Below are positions 33,679 to 42,121 of a stretch of DNA of 64,000 bases, in pieces. Numbering within the stretch: the first letter of the stretch is position 1; each line of letters opens with the position of its first letter. The stretch spans positions 1-64,000 of the forward strand of contig NZ_JBBJCN010000010.1 in the NCBI RefSeq assembly GCF_037622515.1, in the 5' to 3' direction. Below the pieces are notes generated by a model. It made no database searches and was not told the origin of the DNA. It worked only from the letters and a program-made list of their open reading frames with translations. Both the position numbers and the translations under genes were made by a program. This stretch comes from Paradesertivirga superstes (GTDB taxonomy: Bacteria > Bacteroidota > Bacteroidia > Sphingobacteriales > Sphingobacteriaceae).

Positions 33679-36180
33679 TTAACTGATTAATTTTTCTCTT
33701 TTAATTGTTGCCAGCTCCTTGATAGCCTGTTCAATGCTCCCTCCCTTCTTTTCTGATAAATTGAATAATGTTACTTTCTCAGTTTCTTCGGTGGTATATG
33801 CATAATACTCTTCGTATGATACTTCTGTGGCGTAAACAGCACTCTTCACACCACCCAGGCTTATAAATACTTCTTTATAAAGTCGTTTTTGGTCATTATT
33901 AAGGTTAATGCTTAATACCTGGTCTTTTTCCTTATCGCTCAACCCTAGTAGATTTTGGATCTCAGAAAACTTATTCATGTATTTACGCTGATCTAATAGA
34001 ATTTTGCAGTCCGAGTTATTGATGATAGTATCCTTAACTATTGGATTATTGATAATGTCGTCTACCTCCTGGGTTACGACAATTGCTTCACCGAAGAATT
34101 TACGAACTGTTTTAAAGAGGTATTTTATATACTCTGCCATCCCCTCTTTTGCAATTGCTTTCCAGGCTTCCTCGATCAGGATCATTTTTCTGATTCCCTT
34201 CAGTTTTCGCATTTTATTGATAAAAGTCTCCATGATGATGATGGTGACAACCGGAAAGAGGATTTTATGATCTTTAATATTATCAAGCTCGAAAACTATA
34301 AACCGTTTATGCAGCAGATCCAGTTCCTTTTCAGAGTTCAGAAGATAATCGTATTCGCCACCGACATAGTAAGGCTCTAATACATTTAAAAAGTTATCAA
34401 TATCAAAATCTTTCTCCCGGACATTTTTCTTCTTAAGTACTTCCTTGTAAGGGCCTTGAACAAATTCGTAAAATGTATTAAAGCATGGCTTTATGTTACT
34501 ACTTTTAAGAGTATGGATATAGAGATTGACAGCGTTAGAAAGGGCAACTTCTTCAGCTCTGGTTGGTTCCTCATTATCACGTTTCCATAAGGTGAAAATC
34601 AGCGTCTTTAAACTCTCCTTTTTTTCTATGTCGAAAATGCCATCATCGGTATAAAATGGGTTAAAGGCTATTGGGTTATCCTCGGTATAAGTATAATAAA
34701 CACCATCTTTTCCCCCTGTCTTTGCATGAATCATTTCGCACAATCCCAAATATGAATTTCCGGTATCGACGAGTACAACATGAGAACCTTGTTCATAGTA
34801 TTGTCTCACCATATGGTTAGTGAAAAAGGATTTACCTGATCCGGATGGGCCAAGAATGAATTTATTCCTGTTAGTTGTAAAGCCTTTTTTCATCGGCTCA
34901 TCGGAAATATCAACCAAAATTGGTTTTCCGCTCATGCGATCCACCATTTTAATTCCGAAAGGACTCAAAGAACTACGGTAATTCGTTTCGTTATTGAAAA
35001 AGCAGCAGGCCTGTTCGAAAAAGGTGTTAAAACTTTCTTCATTTGGAAAATCAGAGGCATTTCCTGGTATAGCTGCCCAAAATAAAGGCGCGGCATCCGT
35101 AGTATTATGCCTTGGCTTACAATCCATTGAAGCAATAGCGGAACTTATTAAGTTACGAAGCTCTTTTAATTGGCTCTTATCCTCAGTCCATATAAAAGCG
35201 TTAAAATGACACCTGATTGAGGTTCGATTATTTATTAGCGCTTCATTCAGGTAATGTCCTACGTATTCCTTATTGGCGTCATTTTCCCTGGAATATCTAG
35301 AAAGAGAATTCATGTGTCGGGCCTTTTTTTCTAATCCTTTCACTTTCTCCTGATGATCCTCGACAAATAAGTACTGATTATATATATGATTGCATGGCAA
35401 GAGCAAGCCAAGCTTACTGGCAAATCCTACTTTAAACTTACTTCTATCTGTACTTAAAGCATCATAACTCCTGTCTGTCCCAACCTCACCGGGCATATCC
35501 TCCAGGTCAGAAAGTGTAAACAGATTAAAATACTTGCTTCCAATTTTTAGATCATCGGTTAGGTCAATATCTGATAAAACAGTCTGATCCTCCTGTGTAA
35601 CGCTGAGGTATTTTTCTATAATGCCGGCTTTCTGATCCGTTCCCACTATATCTTCATTTTTTAAGCGGGTAAGCTGCATTAAGCCACTATCATTCAAAAG
35701 AAATTCAATCTGACCTACTGCATTCATAAACTCTGCTATCACTTGTTTGTCCAGCATATCTTTGGGAACCAGTCTGCCTCGACTTAATGAATTGAAGGTA
35801 CTTTGCACTTTCATTCTGTCAGGGGAGGTTTTTGTGAGAAACAGGTAGCAGTAATGATTCAAAAAAGGTCGTTCATTGAAGTGCCTTTCAAATGAACGGT
35901 TAAGAAAACTCAAATTTTCGCTTTCTAGTTCAGGCTTGTAATTTTCTTCTATAAACCAATCCTGTTTATGAAGAATAGAAAACTTAGGAAGGAGCTTTGC
36001 GGCTTTTACCCATGTCTGATGAATGTTTTCATAATCCTGTTCCGATAATGTAAACACCTCCGGCAGTTCAACCTTATAGGCAACGGTGATGTCTGCATAT
36101 AAGCTGATTATACAATCCTGTTCAACTTTATAAATTGGTAGTTTTTTTTCCAGTTCTTCTGCTCTCAGCGCACGTATCAT
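33679..36180 (-). CDS. traG: Conjugation ATPase TraG (VirB4-like)
   Basis: 833-residue ATPase powering channel assembly. The N-terminal TraG domain covers about residues 1-400. Walker A is GPSGSGKSFFTNHM (about 440), Walker B MILIEEAWKAI (about 675), followed by VVTQEVDDI. Full family length, no truncation. In this plasmid family this gene is called traG although it is not the VirD4-type coupling protein. It is 25 bp from traF. Confidence 0.95.
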   Translation of the reverse strand: MIRALRAEELEKKLPIYKVEQDCIISLYADITVAYKVELPEVFTLSEQDYENIHQTWVKAAKLLPKFSILHKQDWFIEENYKPELESENLSFLNRSFERHFNERPFLNHYCYLFLTKTSPDRMKVQSTFNSLSRGRLVPKDMLDKQVIAEFMNAVGQIEFLLNDSGLMQLTRLKNEDIVGTDQKAGIIEKYLSVTQEDQTVLSDIDLTDDLKIGSKYFNLFTLSDLEDMPGEVGTDRSYDALSTDRSKFKVGFASKLGLLLPCNHIYNQYLFVEDHQEKVKGLEKKARHMNSLSRYSRENDANKEYVGHYLNEALINNRTSIRCHFNAFIWTEDKSQLKELRNLISSAIASMDCKPRHNTTDAAPLFWAAIPGNASDFPNEESFNTFFEQACCFFNNETNYRSSLSPFGIKMVDRMSGKPILVDISDEPMKKGFTTNRNKFILGPSGSGKSFFTNHMVRQYYEQGSHVVLVDTGNSYLGLCEMIHAKTGGKDGVYYTYTEDNPIAFNPFYTDDGIFDIEKKESLKTLIFTLWKRDNEEPTRAEEVALSNAVNLYIHTLKSSNIKPCFNTFYEFVQGPYKEVLKKKNVREKDFDIDNFLNVLEPYYVGGEYDYLLNSEKELDLLHKRFIVFELDNIKDHKILFPVVTIIIMETFINKMRKLKGIRKMILIEEAWKAIAKEGMAEYIKYLFKTVRKFFGEAIVVTQEVDDIINNPIVKDTIINNSDCKILLDQRKYMNKFSEIQNLLGLSDKEKDQVLSINLNNDQKRLYKEVFISLGGVKSAVYATEVSYEEYYAYTTEETEKVTLFNLSEKKGGSIEQAIKELATIKREKLIS

Positions 36181-36204
36181 AAATTGAGATGTTTAGTAGA
36201 TTAT

Positions 36205-36534
36205 TCAGTTAGCCTGGTTCTCTTTATATTTAAAATAAGAGCGTACCCCTTTTCTAACAATAATAAATTTAGGTCGCGAGCGTCTGGCGCTGATCTTCAT
36301 CAAGCCAAACTGACCATACTTATAATTCATTTTGTAAACGACCATAAATACAGCAGTAGTAAGGACTATGGCAGTAAATGCTATGGCATAGGAACTTATT
36401 CCGAAAAGAGCCATAATGGTAGACAGAAGAAATACAAACATCAAGCCCATAACCAGGTATGTTAAGTATTGAGCTTTAAGGCCTTTGAATTCTACTGTGG
36501 TGTCAACTTTCCGGTTGACTGGAAACCTTGCCAT
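36205..36534 (-). CDS. traF: Conjugative transfer protein TraF (DUF4133)
   Basis: 109 residues from MARFPVNRKVD. Two membrane helices in the middle and the conserved basic C-terminus KFIIVRKGVRSYFKYK place it as DUF4133/TraF, the VirB3-like partner of the ATPase. An upstream extension overlapping traE is rejected. Confidence 0.9.
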   Translation of the reverse strand: MARFPVNRKVDTTVEFKGLKAQYLTYLVMGLMFVFLLSTIMALFGISSYAIAFTAIVLTTAVFMVVYKMNYKYGQFGLMKISARRSRPKFIIVRKGVRSYFKYKENQAN

Positions 36535-36539
36535 ACATA

Positions 36540-36869
36540 CTATTGAAAAAATGCTTTCAATACCGTTGCAACAATCACGAGAAAGATTGAACTGCCAAAC
36601 CAACCTGCTGCAACTTTTTGTGTATCTGGATCACCGCTATTCCATTTAGAATAAACTTTAAAAGCGCCTACAAGTCCCATAATTGCTCCTGCGGCATACA
36701 TAAGTTTTACAGCGGGATCAAAGTAACTCGTAACTTCATCAGTAGCGGCTTCTATCCCTGCAGCTCCCCCACCAGATTGTGCCATAACATTTGCAGCAAC
36801 AGTAATTAGAGCAGCAGTGATAATCAGACTTTTCGAAAATTGAGTTTTTTCTAGATTTTTTGTTTTCAT
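36540..36869 (-). CDS. traE: Conjugative transfer protein TraE (DUF4134)
   Basis: 109 residues: signal peptide, then two membrane helices, with SYFDPAVKLMYAAGAIMGLVG and VYSKWNSGDPDTQKVAAGWFG. This is the VirB2-like pilin candidate of the system. 5 bp separate it from traF. Confidence 0.92.
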   Translation of the reverse strand: MKTKNLEKTQFSKSLIITAALITVAANVMAQSGGGAAGIEAATDEVTSYFDPAVKLMYAAGAIMGLVGAFKVYSKWNSGDPDTQKVAAGWFGSSIFLVIVATVLKAFFQ

Positions 36870-36897
36870 GGATACGTTATATAGTAGATTAATAAGA

Positions 36898-37677
36898 TTA
36901 GGCCTGCCAGTTATTTACCAGATCGTCGATTTTATTTTCATCAAGTAAGGATGCTTTGGCAGATTTTTCTTTAATGTCTTCGAGGTCGAACTTTTCATTT
37001 TCATGGAAACTCAATCCATGACGTTCATATACTCTTTTCTTAATATCTTCCAATCCTTTGTTTAACTCAGGATTTTCATTCATCAAACTTCCCCAGAAGT
37101 CGTTTTCTTCAAGATTGCTGACTTTATCAATTAATTCTTCCTCAGCTTTTTCTTCAAGAATTCCATTAGAGGATTCAATAGCGACAGCATCTGCTACCAG
37201 ATCAACGGTTTCAATCACCTCTTCGATTAATAAGCCTCCGTCATTAACTTCCAGTTCTGGATCTTCAAACGGCATAAATTCTTCTTCTAAATCAACATCA
37301 AGACTTTCAGCTTGAACCTCCGATAGAATTTCAAGATCTTCCGCACTCACATTTTCCGTTACTGCATGGATTTGTTCAGGTTGTTCTTCTGTTTGAAGTA
37401 TTCTGATTTCGCTTATTAGTTGTTGCTCATTAGATGGCACTTTTAGGGGAAGTGCATCGATATTATTTATAGGTAAAATTTGAGCTGTTGGAGTTACCTG
37501 GTTATCAGGTATACCATTGATCGGTTGGATCAATGTGTTATCCTTACGTTTGCTCCCACTGGAAAACCTGGAAGCTAATTCTTTATTATAGTAAAAGAAA
37601 AATACGAAGGCGTAGTAAATGATCAATGCGGCCAGAATAAAAAGAAAATAATCTGACCATGAAATAGATTCCAGCAT
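36898..37677 (-). CDS. TraD-position acidic membrane-anchored protein
   Basis: 259 residues. One N-terminal membrane helix (YFLFILAALIIYYAFVFFFYY), a short basic loop, then a long very acidic region (about residues 90-200) and a helical C-terminus. It occupies the traC/traD place between the DUF3408 gene and traE. The low-complexity middle prevents a firm family call. Confidence 0.65.
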   Translation of the reverse strand: MLESISWSDYFLFILAALIIYYAFVFFFYYNKELASRFSSGSKRKDNTLIQPINGIPDNQVTPTAQILPINNIDALPLKVPSNEQQLISEIRILQTEEQPEQIHAVTENVSAEDLEILSEVQAESLDVDLEEEFMPFEDPELEVNDGGLLIEEVIETVDLVADAVAIESSNGILEEKAEEELIDKVSNLEENDFWGSLMNENPELNKGLEDIKKRVYERHGLSFHENEKFDLEDIKEKSAKASLLDENKIDDLVNNWQA

Positions 37678-37704
37678 AGGTATTAATTTTAAAAAACATC
37701 GCTT

Positions 37705-38277
37705 CTATTCCTTTTTAGGTGCTACAATGTCTTTTAGTGTAAGATTGCCGATGATAGGTTCATCAGCATATAAATTCATGTGTTCATTGATGATGTTATT
37801 TAGATAGCTCGATATAGTAGAACCAGGTTTGAAGGCTACAATCTTTGATAACCTTTCATGATTGAATCCACTTACATAGGTAGCTGTCCGCTCTTTAATG
37901 ATTTCTTTACTTGAAAAAAATTCATCAAAGTCTTTAACTTTTATAGTTCGTTTCTTCGAATTCTTATTTCCCGCCGTGTTTTGCTCTGTTTTTCCATTGA
38001 TATCTTCATTAGGTGGTGTATGTTTTTCAGAATCTAAATTATTGATATTATCATTAAGATGCAAGGAATTATTATTATTTTTTTCATCAGGATTTTGATC
38101 GCCTGCCCCTCCCCTATTTTCCTGTTCGTTATTAACAATGTCGTTTTGATTATGTTCTGTTCTTGTTTGCTGTAAATTAGGTGTTTGAACAGATGATTTA
38201 TTTCCAATACCAGCTATAAGACTTGCTTCATCAAGTTCTTCTAGTGCTGGTGGATTTGCTTTGTTTTGCTTTGCCAT
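37705..38277 (-). CDS. DUF3408-type transfer protein (TraB/TraC position)
   Basis: 190 residues. Asn/Asp-rich disordered first 110 residues, then a compact C-terminal domain with TATYVSGFNHERLSKIVAF and SISSYLNNIINEHM-like TISSYLNNIINEHMNLY, typical of DUF3408 ribbon-helix-helix-like proteins beside the ParA-type traA. It probably works with the ParA protein, perhaps binding DNA. Confidence 0.75.
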   Translation of the reverse strand: MAKQNKANPPALEELDEASLIAGIGNKSSVQTPNLQQTRTEHNQNDIVNNEQENRGGAGDQNPDEKNNNNSLHLNDNINNLDSEKHTPPNEDINGKTEQNTAGNKNSKKRTIKVKDFDEFFSSKEIIKERTATYVSGFNHERLSKIVAFKPGSTISSYLNNIINEHMNLYADEPIIGNLTLKDIVAPKKE

Positions 38278-38297
38278 ATCAATAAATATTTTATGTT

Positions 38298-39053
38298 TTA
38301 TCTGATGATTTTAATTATCTCCTCAATAAGTGGTACTACCTTAGTATCTTTTATGTAGTCTTTGTTCATCGGGAACATTGTTGACCGAAAAGCACGTTTT
38401 CTAAATTTCACACTGCTTTCTAGTTGTGTGTTTAATATTTTCATCCCCCCCTCTTTAATAATATCGTTCGTAAGGCTATATAAATCTGTTTTTTCGCGCT
38501 TATCTACTACATTCCATAGGAAATGCATGGTTTTCAATCTAACCTCCACCCCTTCGAACTTTTGGCCCGCCTTCCCGATAAAATTGTGGTGTATTGAATT
38601 ACCAAATTTCAGGTTGCTATCTATGACTAATTCATCTGCGATGATGGGAATAAAGAGATGATCCAGGGAAGCTATTGTTTTAAAGAAACCTTTGTCTTTT
38701 ACAGTTCCCGGCAGATCCACAAACACGAAATCATATGGGGCCTCCCCTTCCTGAAGGTCTATAAACTTTTTCATGTCCTCCACCGCTTTCTCAGAAGAAC
38801 TATCCAGGATAGGATAGGCTGGCTTAGAGAGCTTTTTAAAGGCCGCTAAATACTCCCGGTCGGATTTTATTAATTCAAACTCCTTAGCTCTTAAATCAAC
38901 TATACTGTGCTGTGGATAATCACAATCCATAAAGCCAATTTTATTGTCATTAAGGAAATGGCAATAGGAAGCCATTAGGGTATTAAGAGTTGATTTACCG
39001 GTCCCTCCTTTTTGTCCGCAAAAACCTATGAACTTTGTTTCTTTCTTTTTCAT
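38298..39053 (-). CDS. traA: ParA-type ATPase (TraA of the transfer region)
   Basis: 251-residue P-loop ATPase with KGGTGKST (residues about 15-22), FMDCDYPQ (Walker A' region) and FVFVDLPGT (Walker B). Such proteins begin the CTnDOT-type tra operon; on plasmids they may serve partition. It is the first gene of the - strand operon and its promoter lies in the repeat-rich gap 39054-39708. No ParB-like gene is seen next to it, apart from the DUF3408 protein. Confidence 0.88.
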   Translation of the reverse strand: MKKKETKFIGFCGQKGGTGKSTLNTLMASYCHFLNDNKIGFMDCDYPQHSIVDLRAKEFELIKSDREYLAAFKKLSKPAYPILDSSSEKAVEDMKKFIDLQEGEAPYDFVFVDLPGTVKDKGFFKTIASLDHLFIPIIADELVIDSNLKFGNSIHHNFIGKAGQKFEGVEVRLKTMHFLWNVVDKREKTDLYSLTNDIIKEGGMKILNTQLESSVKFRKRAFRSTMFPMNKDYIKDTKVVPLIEEIIKIIR

Positions 39054-39540
39054 ACTGTTGAATTCAATATATCATGAAAACATTATAACATGAGTTTATG
39101 AAATCAATCATTAAATAATTATTTAATTAAATAAATAATTAAAGATTTCATGATGACTATAATTCATGATTTACTGACAAATATAAAACTTATTAACAAT
39201 ATTACAAGATGTTAATAAATATATAGTTCATGAGTTCACGAAAACATGTAACAAAGAACCCAATAATTATAGGTAACAAGATATATATAAATAAAGATTT
39301 CAAGTAATCAATAAATAAATAATACAAGTAATAATGAACTCAATAACTCAACTTTTATTTTACCTATTTGACAACAAGGCAACATGAAATATTGAATTCA
39401 ATATTTCAAAGATTTTAAACATTGCCGAGAGGTTTTAGTAGTTGATATTTGAAATCATTATAACATGAATTCAATACAACAATAATTCAAACACTGGAAT
39501 AGAACCTGTTTAGAATAGAGGTATTGCAATTGGTCTGGTT
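39054..39540. other. Repeat-rich AT intergenic region upstream of traA
   Basis: No gene supported. CATTATAACATGA occurs at 39081-39093 and 39456-39468, GAATTCAATA occurs three times, and ATGAAATC (39098) faces GATTTCAT (39144) around a very AT-rich core. TCATGA-type motifs recur. It may hold the traA promoter, a centromere or both. Confidence 0.5.
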
Positions 39541-39708
39541 ATTGCTTAAGTTTGGGTATGCGTCAGCATACAGCAAGATGTATTTTTGTATATACAAAAA
39601 CCTTTGGTTTTTCTACCTCCAAAAAGATCTTGCACCCTTTACTCCAAAGTCGTAAAGGCTTGGCTAAATACTCCAAAGTCGTATTTATAAAGAATTACAG
39701 GGCTTAAA
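39541..39708. other. Candidate origin of transfer (oriT)
   Basis: The region directly before the mobilization genes contains GTATGC-GTCA-GCATAC (39556-39571), the palindrome TTTTTGTATATACAAAAA (39583-39600), and two direct copies of ACTCCAAAGTCGTA (39641-39654, 39670-39683). Position and structure are as expected for oriT; the nick site is not identified. Confidence 0.55.
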
Positions 39709-40146
39709 ATGGAAAAGACTAATAAAGGTGGAAGGCCGAAAAAGGAAGACAAAGAAAAATCAATAAGAGGTTTTTTCTTTCGTATGAAAGAAGAGGAAGA
39801 GTCGACGCTTATGCGCCTTATGCAGCTGTCTGATTCTAAAAATAAAACCCGATTTATTAAGGATAGAGTTTTTAAAAATCAATCTTCCTATAATCAATCC
39901 TCAGATAAAGATCTTAAAAATTACTATTTAACTCTTACCAAATACCTTCAAGAGTATCATGCTATTGGAGTAAATTTCAACCAGCTTGTACGTAAAGTAA
40001 ATAGCTTGAGCGAAACAAGCGGAATCAAATATGATTTGAAATACGAACTAAATGCAACAGTTCAGATGTTTGAAAAGCTCGCTACTAAACAAGAGGAAAT
40101 ATTAGACTTAACCTCAAAGTTGTATAAGGAATGGTCTGCAAAATAA
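39709..40146 (+). CDS. Mobilization accessory protein (MobA/MobC-like, DNA-binding)
   Basis: 145 residues, basic N-terminus (GGRPKKEDKEKSIRGFFFRM) and a relaxosome-protein pattern EYHAIGVNFNQLVRKVNS, as in plasmid mobilization relaxosome proteins that bind oriT and guide the relaxase. Its 3' end overlaps the relaxase gene by 16 bp. Confidence 0.85.
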   Translation: MEKTNKGGRPKKEDKEKSIRGFFFRMKEEEESTLMRLMQLSDSKNKTRFIKDRVFKNQSSYNQSSDKDLKNYYLTLTKYLQEYHAIGVNFNQLVRKVNSLSETSGIKYDLKYELNATVQMFEKLATKQEEILDLTSKLYKEWSAK

Positions 40147-42095
40147 CATCCGGTAAAGAACTATTTGGCCTTCTTAAATACAATGAAACGAAGGTAAATA
40201 AAGGCGAAGCTGAGATAATCGGTGGCTCTAAAATTCTTGGTTCACATGCCGGATGGGATAAAATAAGCATGACTGAAAAGATGAATTCATTTGCCTATAA
40301 CCTGGAAGCGAATCAACGTACCGAGAAGGTAACCTTCCACGTTTCCTTAAATCCGGATACATCCGATAAGCTCAGCAAGGAGCAATTTGAAGAAATTGCC
40401 CGCACTTATATGGAGCGAATGGGTTACGCAGAGCAACCATATTTGATATACAAACATCACGATATCGAGCGTGAACACGTTCATATTGTTTCCATCAGGG
40501 TAGATGATAACGGTAAGAAAATCAATTCTGATTTTGAAAAACTACGTTCAGAAGAGGTACGAAAGGCTCTTGAATTAGAATATCAGTTAACTCCTGCAGA
40601 GAGCAAAAGTAAAAAGGAAAAACTTGAACAGGTTCCTGTTTTTTCGAACCAGCTTCCTAAATATGGTAAGTCAGATACAAAAGCTGCGATAGCCGGTATT
40701 ACGAAGACAATTATCAACGATTATAAATACGGTAGTTTTAATGAGCTGAGAACGCTTCTAGAGCTTAATGGTATAGAAATGCGTAAGATTGAAGGAACGC
40801 GTCTTGACGGCTCTGAAATCAACGGAATACAGTATCAGTTTATCGACCAGGATCACAGGTTGCTTGGCCATCCTATTTCAGCCAGTAAATTAGGCAAGGA
40901 CCGGGGTGTAAAAGCTATTGAGACTCGAATTGAAAGAAACATCTCTTTATTAAATAATCGGGAAGTTAAAACCCGCTTAACCGGCATAATTGATAATTAT
41001 TTCAAATCAAATACGCAACCCTCTATTGAAGGACTGAAGATTGAACTTGCAAAACATAAAGGAATAGCCGTATTACGTATAAACGAGAATGGTAAATTAT
41101 ATGGCGCAAGCTTCATAGATAATGAAAATAAAGCCGTTTATAATGGCAGCAAGTTGGGAAAAGAATACTCTGCTAATCGCCTGGAAGAACGGCTACAAGG
41201 TGTTCCTTATCCTGAACTCAATACTTATGAAAGAAAACTAGTTACTGCGATACAAAAGGGAAGTTTGCCAGATTTAAAGAAAGTTCCTATAGAAGCTATA
41301 AGAGCAAAAATGGTTCTTCCATTATTACAGGATCCGCAGAAGTTAAGTCTGCTTCAAGGACTGAATACGATGTATCTTAATAAAGTGATAGGAGGGGACC
41401 TTTCTGTTAAACAGCCAACTTTCAACCAGATATTGAGCAGGCTTATTGAAAACGGAATATTTGTGAAACCTATGGCCAGTAACGTTAATTCGTTTCAGGC
41501 CGGATACTATAAGCTCCCATTCAATGGAATGGTTCCGGTAGGGGAGGGGCTCTCCAAAATTTTAGCCGCGAATAACTATACTGAAAAGGAATTTATTGAT
41601 ACTCTCAATATTGCTTTTAGAAAAAACAAATCAGGTGAACTTAAAATATCACCTAAATTTGATTTAATAGTCAGGTTGAATCAGGCTAAAGTAGAAGTTA
41701 ACAATGCAGGCAGCATCCAAAATACATTATTATATATTGATAAAATCAATAATTCCCTATATTTAGACATTCTTAAAAATTCTAATCTATCAGGGAAAAA
41801 CACCAATGAAAAATTCACAGCCAAGGAAATACAGAAGATAATTAAAACGATTGCCGTATACCCAAGTGATAGTCTCAGACATCCAGCTTCAAAGGATTAC
41901 AAAGATTATAGCACTGAAATGGGACCTTCATCAGGAATAAAGGCAATGCAAGGATTGAGGCCCGAGGATAGTGTCACCGGAGCATTCAATTTATTTGGAA
42001 GCTTATTAGAAAGTCTCATGGATGGAGTTCATGGGAAAAATGAAGAACATAAAGACGAGCCAACCAAACGCCGACGTAAGAAACGGAGGTGGTAG
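40131..42095 (+). CDS. mobB: Relaxase (MobP/MobB type)
   Basis: 654 residues. The relaxase domain occupies about residues 1-180; the histidine cluster HHDIEREHVHIV (about 102-113) is the metal-binding motif III, and Tyr residues near the N-terminus (LLKYNETK) or EQPYLIY are candidates for the nicking residue. The remainder (200-640) is a long accessory region without recognised domain, ending in a basic tail (KRRRKKRRW). It should nick oriT and pilot the strand. It starts inside the preceding gene, showing coupling. Confidence 0.92.
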   Translation: MVCKITSGKELFGLLKYNETKVNKGEAEIIGGSKILGSHAGWDKISMTEKMNSFAYNLEANQRTEKVTFHVSLNPDTSDKLSKEQFEEIARTYMERMGYAEQPYLIYKHHDIEREHVHIVSIRVDDNGKKINSDFEKLRSEEVRKALELEYQLTPAESKSKKEKLEQVPVFSNQLPKYGKSDTKAAIAGITKTIINDYKYGSFNELRTLLELNGIEMRKIEGTRLDGSEINGIQYQFIDQDHRLLGHPISASKLGKDRGVKAIETRIERNISLLNNREVKTRLTGIIDNYFKSNTQPSIEGLKIELAKHKGIAVLRINENGKLYGASFIDNENKAVYNGSKLGKEYSANRLEERLQGVPYPELNTYERKLVTAIQKGSLPDLKKVPIEAIRAKMVLPLLQDPQKLSLLQGLNTMYLNKVIGGDLSVKQPTFNQILSRLIENGIFVKPMASNVNSFQAGYYKLPFNGMVPVGEGLSKILAANNYTEKEFIDTLNIAFRKNKSGELKISPKFDLIVRLNQAKVEVNNAGSIQNTLLYIDKINNSLYLDILKNSNLSGKNTNEKFTAKEIQKIIKTIAVYPSDSLRHPASKDYKDYSTEMGPSSGIKAMQGLRPEDSVTGAFNLFGSLLESLMDGVHGKNEEHKDEPTKRRRKKRRW

Positions 42096-42121
42096 GGAGG
42101 CCCTAATCATCACCTACCGTT

